Origin: Nitrososphaerales archaeon | Lineage (GTDB): Archaea > Thermoproteota > Nitrososphaeria > Nitrososphaerales > Nitrososphaeraceae | DNA: 7,596 nt | Assembly: GCA_029237515.1 (NCBI GenBank) | Contig: JARBAV010000225.1 | Location: 1-7,596, forward strand | Direction of reading: 5' to 3' | Shown here: in pieces, positions 1 through 6,510 of the stretch | Position numbering within the stretch: the stretch's first letter is position 1 | Layout of the letters: every line of letters starts with the position of its first letter | The notes under the pieces: model-generated | Database searches by the model: none | What the model saw: only the letters and a program-made list of their open reading frames with translations | What the model was told of the DNA's origin: nothing | Position numbers and translations under genes: made by a program

Positions 1-156
1 AAAAATAGGATAGTATTTGCTGCTGCCATAATTCTTCTAATCGCGATAATTGCATATTTTATTCAACAGCATTATTTTAATTCAGTACGGGAGGGCCTAA
101 TGCCAGTGGATTTCTTGCTGTATGCTACCACACTTTTTTACTTGACTAATACTTAG
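1..156 (+). CDS. Possible small membrane protein, 5' end cut by window edge
   Basis: Frame 1 is open from the left edge for 51 codons and ends in TAG at 154-156. It starts KNRIVFAAAIILL, then a hydrophobic run to about residue 20, followed by a short polar stretch and a second apolar patch (VDFLLYATTLFYL). A charged start followed by a hydrophobic helix looks like the N-terminus of a membrane-anchored or secreted protein, so the true ATG may lie just outside the window. No family is recognised. The protein would be very short if it really ends here. A coding-like frame begins again at 165 in another phase, so this may be the front of a frameshifted gene. It could also be a chance open frame in AT-rich DNA. 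Confidence 0.35.
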   Translation, partial: KNRIVFAAAIILLIAIIAYFIQQHYFNSVREGLMPVDFLLYATTLFYLTNT

Positions 157-164
157 TTTTTCTT

Positions 165-404
165 ATGCTCGACTTTAATTTCTGGGATTTCCCCATTTTA
201 GAATTGGAACTGGATACACTCTTTGATGAGGATTTATGACTTTTACCGAAGGATAATACTGAACATTTACTTGTATGGGGAATCATTCAAGTAAATCCTA
301 CGAATACTCGACATGTATGGATGAATGAGATTACGAATTTTAATCACCCGAGTAATAGATCGCACAGCCTGAATGAAGCTGTAGAAAATCAATGTCGGAT
401 ATAA
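165..404 (+). pseudogene. Coding-like frame interrupted by TGA, possible gene remnant
   Basis: From ATG at 165 the frame reads MLDFNFWDFPILELELD and onward for 24 codons to a TGA at 237-239. It then stays open for another 54 codons to TAA at 402-404. The second part contains EHLLVWGIIQVNPTNTRHVW and has a mixed, protein-like composition with charged and aromatic residues. Reading backwards, the same phase is open to 150 (LVFL before the Met), close to where the upstream membrane frame stops at 154. One frameshift near 150-156 plus one nonsense change at 237 would rebuild a single protein with an N-terminal membrane helix and a soluble tail. No family is recognised. The alternative is two chance open frames, which is not unlikely at this AT content. 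Confidence 0.25.
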
Positions 405-510
405 TCATGCGTATATTATACATATATATATCTTAAGCTAAGACAGAACAACTATTCATATTCTTTAATTTCAGAAGATTATTAAATGAGGAATAATGAA
501 AAATATAAGA
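405..510. other. AT-rich intergenic stretch
   Basis: No coding frame is visible on either strand. Positions 411-431 are an alternating TA-rich tract (tatatta...atatatata) that could serve as a promoter box or simply be flexible DNA. No gene start sits at a suitable distance from it. Confidence 0.4.
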
Positions 511-678
511 TTAGGCGAGCAATTTATCTGATAACGAGGCTTCCTCTTCTAGTAATGTGATATTTTCCCAACCGTGGACATGTTGTCCGCCTTCCAGCTT
601 TCGGGAAACTTCAATTAAGTCCATAAATGATTCTCCTTCTACGACCTTAGAACATCACGGGCATTTCCATTTATCCAT
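511..678 (-). pseudogene. Small zinc-ribbon-like protein with in-frame TGA in the Cys knuckle
   Basis: On the minus strand, ATG at 676-678 opens MDKWKCP, a TGA follows at 655-657, and the frame then continues CSKVVEGESF to a Met at 622-624 and on to TAA at 511-513, 56 codons in all. Without the stop, the protein would have a CPxC knuckle at residues 6-9 and an HVH pair near residue 35, a possible Cys2His2 zinc site. Small single-zinc-site proteins of this size are common in Nitrososphaeria. The TGA is one transition away from CGA (Arg). The downstream Met at 624 is preceded by GAAGGAGAA, so translation of a 37-residue piece (MDLIEVSRKLEGGQHVHGW and onward) is possible, but it would lack the cysteines. 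The reading is a recently broken small gene. Recoding is unlikely because TGA is used as an ordinary stop by the response regulator gene in this window. Confidence 0.45.
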
Positions 679-687
679 GTATCTATA

Positions 688-793
688 ATACCTTAGACGC
701 AACATACCTTATTAACTTATACCTATAACATAATAATATAAAGCTCGTGATCTAAGATAAGTCCACAGATATACCTTCTAATCATCAAGGTAT
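688..793. repeat. Cluster of ATACCTT(A) repeats
   Basis: ATACCTTA occurs at 688-695 and 704-711, and a variant ATACCTA at 719-725. ATACCTT occurs again at 771-777, with its inverse AAGGTAT at 787-793. Start-to-start spacings are 16, 15 and 16 bp (771 to 787), which is about one and a half helical turns. The first three copies lie 10-47 bp upstream of the small minus-strand gene starting at 678, overlapping where its promoter would be. This resembles an operator array for a regulator, but no binding protein is known. Confidence 0.4.
771..793. repeat. Perfect 7-bp inverted repeat, 9-nt spacer
   Basis: ATACCTT (771-777) is mirrored by AAGGTAT (787-793) around CTAATCATC. It lies in the gap between the divergent small gene (678, minus) and the large kinase (1025, plus). 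No T-run follows on either strand, so a protein-binding dyad is more likely than a terminator. Confidence 0.4.
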
Positions 794-970
794 CAAGGAT
801 AGGTGGCTATAGAGATAATTTGTGAGCCAATGGAAAAGATATTTCTACTCTGGGTATACTTGTAGAATCAGTGAAACTTCAATGGCTGACAATAAGCTCC
901 CAGTTTAGCCACTTTTTGATCCAATGACTATCATATGATCAGTATTATAATTCAGGAAAGTCTTTAGGTC
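794..970. other. Intergenic region upstream of the large kinase
   Basis: Only short frames interrupted by stops are present on both strands. The one notable element is the 10-bp perfect palindrome at 930-939. No RNA gene is recognised. Confidence 0.4.
930..939. repeat. Perfect 10-bp palindrome ATCATATGAT
   Basis: ATCATATGAT equals its own reverse complement. It is flanked by ACT on the left and by C then AGT on the right, which extends the symmetry with one bulged base. It lies about 86 bp upstream of the kinase start at 1025 and could be an operator, but a palindrome of this size in AT-rich DNA can arise by chance. Confidence 0.25.
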
Positions 971-1024
971 TTAAATATAGATTAGCCTAAAATAAATATA
1001 GTAGTCTACTACACTATATCCTAA
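971..1024 (+). promoter_or_regulatory. Promoter region of the large kinase with TATA-like boxes and dyad
   Basis: Two archaeal TATA-like boxes are visible: TTAAATATA at 971-979 and ATAAATATA at 992-1000. The second is centred about 29 nt before the TTG at 1025, which fits a leaderless or nearly leaderless transcript. The first would give a leader of about 25 nt. Between the second box and the start codon lies a dyad, TATAGT (997-1002) with ACTATA (1013-1018), nesting GTAGT (1001-1005) with ACTAC (1008-1012). A protein bound there would cover the transcription start. No Shine-Dalgarno sequence is present. Confidence 0.4.
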
Positions 1025-4000
1025 TTGCTGCAATCACTAACTTCTAGCTCATTATTGGATAAAATTGGTAAGTTACCAGAGACTAGAAATTTAATCATCA
1101 CCACTTCTATAACTACTATTATACTTTTAATATTAGCTTTACTACTGACTCGTCAGTTAATTTTCTTTGATAACACTATACAGACACTTATTTTCTTAAT
1201 AATTGTTTTTTTTGGGTATGGGGTGAGTTCATGGGTAATTTTAAAATATACAGGTCGCACCACTAAGCAGCTAAGGTCAAAGTCTCCTTTTGTAAGGTCT
1301 ATTCATAGCTGGATAATCGTTACTCAATCAGTTTTGTTAATAATATTAATCTTAGTCATATATTATAACACCGCATATTGTCAAGGATACTTTAGTATGT
1401 GTATGGGAGCCAGGATTCCAGCTGTTTTTGTTAATGCTATTGCATCCACCTCTGCGGCGGCGCTCTTGGGAATGTTTAGTTATAAGTTATTTGTACGCTA
1501 TAAGAATGATAAAAGGAACTTTTTGTTATTATTTTTTGGGCTCACAACTGCTACATTAAGTATGTCAATAGGAGGAGATGCATTTGATAAGATAGTGGTG
1601 CAGCAAGTGATAGTAGAGCGTACCCCCCGCTCTAGTGACACAGTTGAGCAAATAACTCCTCAATCATCCTTTATCTATAAGACATTTGAAAGCTATGATG
1701 GTGCTAAAATACAGTATAAGGTAACTGAACCTGATGGTACATCAACTTTATACATGGTACCCAGCTCCCTCGGTCCGCTTCATAAGGCAATTGTCGTGCT
1801 AACTTCAACTCCTAAGCACGTGCTTCTTTGGATAAGCACAATGATACTTCTATTTCTATACTATCACCGCACCAATAATCGGTTACGTAACCTTGCTGCC
1901 AAGCACTGGATATTATTGTCAATGCCGCTAGTACTGTTCTTGGTTGGAAGCGGTCTGATATTCTCGTTACCCAGCGATTCAGAGTTCAGATATTATGAGC
2001 GAATCTTGTATAGAACAGGATCTATTGGCAGTAGCATTATGTACGGCTTTGTATTCTATATTTTGACTAAAGATATACCATCTAACAAAGTGAAAGACTA
2101 TCTATATGTCACAGCTATAGGAATCGTAATGATTGGTATCTCATTTAGCATTTCTGCGTTGCAACAAACATACGGGACAGCTGGTCATTCATTCTTATTA
2201 CTCTCTTCATACTTATTTGTTGTAGGGTTATATGCATCAGGTATATTCCTGTCACAAGATTCTAGGTTTCGTGACTATATTAAGAAATTAGCTGATAAAG
2301 AAACGATCCTCCTAATAAACAACGGAAATACCCCATTATTAGAAATCAAGCAAGTGATAGAACGAAGAGTCATGAATACGATTCGCAAACGGGAACAAGA
2401 TATCATCGATGATGATTTGATGGGAACATCACTTACTGAACAGGAGGCTAGTCAGTACCTGTCGTACGTTATTAAAGAAAGTAGGGTACTAAAGGATTAC
2501 GTGCAGATATTGAAGAAAGAAAAACATATGCTAGAAGAATCAAATGAATACTTGACATGCTTAAGTCCCCGAACACTCAAGTCCATGAACAATAACAGCT
2601 TTTATGTTGACGGCTACAAAAATGTATTGGAAAGGCATAAAAAAGGACTCCATAAAGGAATCAAATGGGTAACGACTGTTGACAAAGAGACAACTAATAT
2701 GATAAAGCCATTTGTTGAAATGGGAGTACAGGTAAGACATGTTAATAGTCTGCCACCAATTGATTTTTCAGACTCTGATCTAGAAATGATTGCCCGTGTT
2801 CAACATCTTGAGCACTTAAACCAACCGCTGACCGAGCCCATGTACGACAATAAAGGGTCGCCTAGCGTTATCAAGAATATTTTGGTTACGAATGAACCAG
2901 TATATGTAGACTATTTTATATCAATTTTTAAAGATCTATGGAGTAACGGCGTAGATGCGCGAGAAAGAATGAAATTTATTGAACAGGGTCTTGAACCCGA
3001 ATTTCTAGATGTAATAAATGATCGAAATAAAGCAATAAAGATCCTAATAGATCTTGCGAAATCGGTAAAGACAGAAGCCTTGTTATTACTGCCTAATGAC
3101 AGATCTATGTTACGAATAGACAAAATTGGGATCATTGATTATCTGATACAGGCTTCTAGAATACGAAGAGCGACAATAAAAATAATCTGTCCTTTAACGG
3201 AACTCAATAAATCAATCTCACAAAAGATTTTAATGACTGCCCCCATGATACATATCCTTGATGGTAGTACTACTACGTCTGGGATTTTAATAGTTGATGG
3301 GAGTAGGTTTATACGTGCAGAATTGCGAGACCCAAATGCTGAAATTATTACTGATGCAATAGGTGTTACCATTTATTCCAATAGCAAACTTAGCGTAGAG
3401 TCTTTTAGATCTACATTTGAGTTGTTGTGGAAAGAGCGCTCGATAAATATGGAACTGAAAAGAGCATCAATACTACAGGAAGAATTTATTAATATAGCCG
3501 CTCATGAGCTACGAACCCCTATAGAACCAATTTTGGGTTTATCTACTCTTCTTCAGCAGTCAGATGTTTTATGTACAGGAAAATATCAGGCAAACAGAGA
3601 GAAAGAAATGGTTAATATTATTGCGAGAAACGCAAGAAAACTACAGTGCCTTAGTGAAGGTATACTTGAGGTATCTCGAATAGAGGGTAAACGGTTAAAG
3701 CTTAATACCCAAAAATTTGATCTTATGGAAACCATAAGAGGCATTGTAAATGATTATAATTTGGAAGTCAGCAACTCCAGTAGGAAGATGAATATTGTTG
3801 CCTCTACTTCGGGAGAACTGGAGAGAATTCCTATCGAAGTAGTAGCAGATCAAGAAAAGATAAGACAGGTGATTTCCAATCTGTTAAATAATGCCCTCAA
3901 ATTCACTGAAGAAGGAACTATAGCCGTTACTGTCCAATTAAACAGAAAACATAATGAAATAATTGTAAACGTAAGGGATGCTGGACTAGGGATAGACCAA

Positions 4001-4177
4001 GCTATTTTTCCCAATTTATTTACCAAATTTGCAACAAATTCTAATCAGGGAACCGGTCTGGGTCTATACATATGCAAAGGTTTAATAGAGGAACATGGAG
4101 GCAAGATTTGGGCTAAGAATAATCCCGACAGTAAAGGTGCTACCTTCAGTTTTAGTTTACCATTTACATCTGCTTAG
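1025..4177 (+). CDS. Ten-TM sensor histidine kinase with tandem PLD/TrmB-like modules
   Basis: This is a 1050-residue membrane histidine kinase. Ten hydrophobic helices lie near residues 22-44, 50-72, 95-114, 131-152, 165-184, 258-280, 294-315, 331-348, 358-378 and 388-410. Positive charges (KYTGRTTKQLR, KLFVRYKNDKR, HRTNNRLR) fall in the loops predicted to be inside, so residues about 185-257 form an outer domain. A helical linker (about 415-510) leads to two related degenerate PLD/TrmB-like modules, about 520-640 and 665-803. Each has an IK(W/I) strand and ends in F..LW, and neither has the HxK catalytic pair. The kinase core follows: phospho-acceptor His827 in AAHELRTP, N-box Asn956, G1 Asp985 (DAGLGI, with Ala in place of the usual Thr) and G2 GTGLGL at 1009-1014. 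No receiver domain is present, so the partner is unknown. The start is uncertain: TAA at 1022-1024 sits directly before the TTG, a second TTG is at 1055, and the first in-frame ATG (residue 125) would delete three helices. The outer-domain ligand cannot be named. Confidence 0.9.
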   Translation: MLQSLTSSSLLDKIGKLPETRNLIITTSITTIILLILALLLTRQLIFFDNTIQTLIFLIIVFFGYGVSSWVILKYTGRTTKQLRSKSPFVRSIHSWIIVTQSVLLIILILVIYYNTAYCQGYFSMCMGARIPAVFVNAIASTSAAALLGMFSYKLFVRYKNDKRNFLLLFFGLTTATLSMSIGGDAFDKIVVQQVIVERTPRSSDTVEQITPQSSFIYKTFESYDGAKIQYKVTEPDGTSTLYMVPSSLGPLHKAIVVLTSTPKHVLLWISTMILLFLYYHRTNNRLRNLAAKHWILLSMPLVLFLVGSGLIFSLPSDSEFRYYERILYRTGSIGSSIMYGFVFYILTKDIPSNKVKDYLYVTAIGIVMIGISFSISALQQTYGTAGHSFLLLSSYLFVVGLYASGIFLSQDSRFRDYIKKLADKETILLINNGNTPLLEIKQVIERRVMNTIRKREQDIIDDDLMGTSLTEQEASQYLSYVIKESRVLKDYVQILKKEKHMLEESNEYLTCLSPRTLKSMNNNSFYVDGYKNVLERHKKGLHKGIKWVTTVDKETTNMIKPFVEMGVQVRHVNSLPPIDFSDSDLEMIARVQHLEHLNQPLTEPMYDNKGSPSVIKNILVTNEPVYVDYFISIFKDLWSNGVDARERMKFIEQGLEPEFLDVINDRNKAIKILIDLAKSVKTEALLLLPNDRSMLRIDKIGIIDYLIQASRIRRATIKIICPLTELNKSISQKILMTAPMIHILDGSTTTSGILIVDGSRFIRAELRDPNAEIITDAIGVTIYSNSKLSVESFRSTFELLWKERSINMELKRASILQEEFINIAAHELRTPIEPILGLSTLLQQSDVLCTGKYQANREKEMVNIIARNARKLQCLSEGILEVSRIEGKRLKLNTQKFDLMETIRGIVNDYNLEVSNSSRKMNIVASTSGELERIPIEVVADQEKIRQVISNLLNNALKFTEEGTIAVTVQLNRKHNEIIVNVRDAGLGIDQAIFPNLFTKFATNSNQGTGLGLYICKGLIEEHGGKIWAKNNPDSKGATFSFSLPFTSA

Positions 4178-4188
4178 TTATATCATGA

Positions 4189-4193
4189 TTTTT
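4189..4193 (+). terminator. T-run after the large kinase
   Basis: TTTTTC lies 12 nt after the TAG stop, followed by more T-rich sequence (ATATTTTATT, 4202-4211). Archaeal termination relies on U-rich tracts without needing a hairpin, so this is a plausible 3' end. The convergent gene on the other strand ends with the same T5C motif. Confidence 0.4.
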
Positions 4194-4244
4194 CTCGTCG
4201 GATATTTTATTGATATTAAAAAAGCGATAAATTGTTACAAAATT

Positions 4245-4333
4245 ATGACCCTGGAGAAATGAGGTACATTCCCACTTATTTCGAGGATAAGCGGGATACT
4301 CATTAGCAGATAAAACTTCTGGCCCGGGGTCAT
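4245..4333. other. Long imperfect inverted repeat, candidate structured RNA or 3' UTR element
   Basis: Nested complementary arms span 89 nt. ATGACCCTGG (4245-4254) pairs with CCGGGGTCAT (4324-4333), with one G-T wobble. AGAA (4255-4258) pairs with TTCT (4317-4320), and ATGAG (4259-4263) with CTCAT (4299-4303). TCCC-A-CTTAT (4270-4279) pairs with ATAAG-C-GGGA (4287-4296) around a 7-nt loop. Two internal bulges remain (4267-4269 and 4304-4316). The mispaired positions form G-U on one strand or the other, so neither direction is fully paired. It starts 68 bp after the plus-strand kinase and could lie in its 3' UTR, be a separate small RNA or be a small palindromic repeat. No known RNA family is recognised. 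Confidence 0.35.
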
Positions 4334-4400
4334 TACCAGACCATTAAACTTCATTTCAAAAGAGATTAAGACTAATGTAAATGTTATGACAACATCTAAG

Positions 4401-4431
4401 AGTGAATATTAATTCATTTGTTATATTCACT
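4401..4431. repeat. Perfect 9-bp inverted repeat between convergent kinases
   Basis: AGTGAATAT (4401-4409) is complementary to ATATTCACT (4423-4431) across a 13-nt AT-rich loop. It is symmetrical, so both strands form the same hairpin. Its place between two converging genes, about 92 bp past the end of the minus-strand kinase, suits a bidirectional transcription barrier or an mRNA 3'-end stabiliser. No T-run follows directly, so a classical intrinsic terminator is not supported. Confidence 0.4.
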
Positions 4432-4517
4432 TCAGAGATCAGCAACATACAAGCTGAAGGCAATATCGCTTTGTAGTATATCCTATTCATCAATAGAGAT
4501 TGGATGCAATGCTCAAG

Positions 4518-4522
4518 AAAAA
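4518..4522 (-). terminator. T-run directly after the Cache kinase stop
   Basis: On the minus strand the TAG stop is followed at once by TTTTTCTTG. A U5C tract is a typical archaeal termination signal. It matches the T5C after the opposing kinase. Confidence 0.4.
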
Positions 4523-6439
4523 CTACTCATTTTTCATTTCAGTAGCACTGAGAGTAAATGAGAATGTGGATCCAGTATTCATGAAAGGATGATATCTACT
4601 AAACGGACAGTCTTTGTTGATGGCGTTATTATTATGGGCACAAATCTTTTGTCCATGTGCTTCAATTATACTCTTAGCTACATACAGTCCAAGACCTGTA
4701 CCTTGCTCAGACTTGGTAACAAACTTGTCAAAAATCCGAGGAAATATCTGTGGATCTATGCCCTGTCCCGTATCGGTTATACTTACAAGAATATGGTCAC
4801 TATCGATCAACTCGGTGCTGATCGAGATAAAGCCCTCTTTTGTGAATTTTATTGCATTATCAATGAGGTTGGAAATAACTTGAGTAATTCGGGCTTTATC
4901 TCCTATTGCATAGAATTCTTCACAGGAACTGTACAGTACATTCAATTTACCACTATCAACATGAGAAGAATGTTCTTCAATTATAGATATTATAACCTCA
5001 TTGAGGTTTAGTTTTTCCTTATTTAGCTTAAGTGACTTGCTTTCAATTCTTGTAATATCGAGAATATCGTTGACTAGTTTCTGAAGTCGTTCAGCATTGC
5101 GTATTATTGCATCTACAGATTCATGTGCAACTTCTCGATTCAAGGATAGAAGACTCGAATGCAACAGTATGGTTTGCGTAGGTGTCTTCATTTCATGGCT
5201 CGCAACATTGAGAAATTCCTTCTGCATCAGATCATGAACTTTTAATCGTTCATTAGCTGCCAATAAAGAGTTATTCATTTTCCTTAAATCTGATGTTCTA
5301 CGATTGACAACTTCCTCTAGACCCTTGTTCCACAAGAGTATTATCAGAGCGATTACAAAAGCAACTATGCCAATAATTATGATCATTATACTGCTAAAAT
5401 TATTCTGAAGTTCAAAAAGAATATTCACATCACGTGTAAGGAGATGGGGAGCCAGAACATACAATGTCCATGCTTGCGTCTCGCCAAGATATACCGGCTC
5501 CGATATTAGGCTCATAGTCCTACCATCTAATAAAACATCTAAGGATAAAGGCCTGAAGCTACCCGTCAATAGAGAAGACATACCTTCGACAGCCAGTAGA
5601 TCGGAGTTAAAGCTTGCATTGTCTAATGCAGTATCTTGAATTGTCAACTGATTAAAAAACGATGAAATTGGCATTCCTATCAAAGACTTGTTATTTGATT
5701 CAAGAATGACATTATCCTTATCTGCAAGCAAAATTATATTCTTCTTGACTTCGTCTGAAGCTTGTCTCTGCAGTACGCTAGTCCTGTTATCATAATCGTG
5801 ATCGAAGCTTATAAGGGCCATTGTTACGTCTATTTCTGATTGGCTGAAGACGGAATCCTCTGTCTGCGCATCATCAATCATGTTAGGATAGGCCATAAAA
5901 CTATACATTTTGCCTGCGATAGGTTCACGGAATGAACTACTAAGAATGGGTACGTTTTGAACTGACTCGTTGTAATCATCGGATTTGGTTTTGTAACTGA
6001 AATTCCCAAAAACCTGTTCGGCAAAGTCATTGGGAACAAAATTTCTTAAGTTAGAGGGAGCTGGATTCCTATTAGTCCAGGTTAGCTCTCCATCATCATT
6101 TAAATGCAAATATTGCACGATTAGACCTCCTGATGATTGTTGAACGATATCATAGATAGGACTTCCAAGATCGCCCTCTTGATCTGCAGATTCTTGAATC
6201 GTATTAAGAACTCCTAAGTTAGTAGCAACTGAACCTAACGCATTAGATAGAATAGATCCTAGATCGCGTGCCTGAATTTTTGCGTTCGATCGTATATCTT
6301 CGGAGGCTAATTCTACAATCTGATTTGCAGCCAATGAAGAATAATAATAAGATAATAAAGATAGTATGCCCGAACATAGAATAAGAATTGTAAGAAGTAT
6401 ATAGCTGCGCCTTGGAAGTTTGATAAAAGGTTTCTTCAT
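4523..6439 (-). CDS. Cache-domain membrane sensor histidine kinase
   Basis: This 638-residue kinase senses an outside signal and autophosphorylates. It has a signal-anchor helix (about 12-34), a roughly 310-residue extracellular region (35-347) and a second helix (348-370). The size of this region and its position between the helices fit a double Cache sensor, a family that binds small molecules such as amino acids or carboxylates; the ligand here is unknown. In place of HAMP there is a coiled-coil linker (371-405, VNRRTSDLRKMNNSLLAANE), typical of Nitrososphaeria kinases. The core has His415 in ASHEMKTP, N-box Asn528 (NLIDNAIKF), G1 DTGQGID with Asp556, and G2 GTGLGL at 580-585. All key residues are present. 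An extra segment of about 14 residues (near 605-620, with Cys611) sits between the GQKICA strand and the final TFSFTL strand. The gene lies 71 bp downstream of the response regulator on the same strand, as a probable cognate pair. The start is ATG with no Shine-Dalgarno sequence. Confidence 0.93.
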   Translation of the reverse strand: MKKPFIKLPRRSYILLTILILCSGILSLLSYYYSSLAANQIVELASEDIRSNAKIQARDLGSILSNALGSVATNLGVLNTIQESADQEGDLGSPIYDIVQQSSGGLIVQYLHLNDDGELTWTNRNPAPSNLRNFVPNDFAEQVFGNFSYKTKSDDYNESVQNVPILSSSFREPIAGKMYSFMAYPNMIDDAQTEDSVFSQSEIDVTMALISFDHDYDNRTSVLQRQASDEVKKNIILLADKDNVILESNNKSLIGMPISSFFNQLTIQDTALDNASFNSDLLAVEGMSSLLTGSFRPLSLDVLLDGRTMSLISEPVYLGETQAWTLYVLAPHLLTRDVNILFELQNNFSSIMIIIIGIVAFVIALIILLWNKGLEEVVNRRTSDLRKMNNSLLAANERLKVHDLMQKEFLNVASHEMKTPTQTILLHSSLLSLNREVAHESVDAIIRNAERLQKLVNDILDITRIESKSLKLNKEKLNLNEVIISIIEEHSSHVDSGKLNVLYSSCEEFYAIGDKARITQVISNLIDNAIKFTKEGFISISTELIDSDHILVSITDTGQGIDPQIFPRIFDKFVTKSEQGTGLGLYVAKSIIEAHGQKICAHNNNAINKDCPFSRYHPFMNTGSTFSFTLSATEMKNE

Positions 6440-6462
6440 TTAACTGGTAAGGATTCTTGTTG

Positions 6463-6471
6463 AATTTATTT
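6463..6471 (-). promoter_or_regulatory. TATA-like box for the Cache kinase
   Basis: AAATAAATT on the minus strand is centred about 28 nt upstream of the kinase ATG. That is the right distance for a leaderless transcript starting at or near the ATG. The kinase may therefore have its own promoter in addition to read-through from the response regulator gene. Confidence 0.3.
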
Positions 6472-6510
6472 CTAGTAAGCAGATAATAATAAACGAGAAG
6501 CCAATAAATC

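Noticed and set aside
511..678. Selenocysteine or other recoding of TGA in the small zinc-ribbon frame
   Set aside because: TGA ends the response regulator gene normally in the same window, no selenocysteine insertion hairpin was recognised nearby, and Nitrososphaeria are not known to use selenocysteine.
827..925. Short plus-strand frames around 827-925
   Set aside because: Each ends after 10-35 codons with no start signal or protein-like pattern that stands out.
2911..3372. Two minus-strand open frames inside the large kinase gene
   Set aside because: They lie fully within the sense kinase domains, have no recognisable protein features and no promoter. They are shadows of the real frame.
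4385..4400. ATGTT/AACAT short inverted repeat
   Set aside because: Five base pairs in AT-rich DNA are expected by chance.
4589..5011. Plus-strand open frames opposite the ATP-binding domain of the Cache kinase
   Set aside because: They are antisense to conserved N-box and G-box codons, and their translations show no domain.
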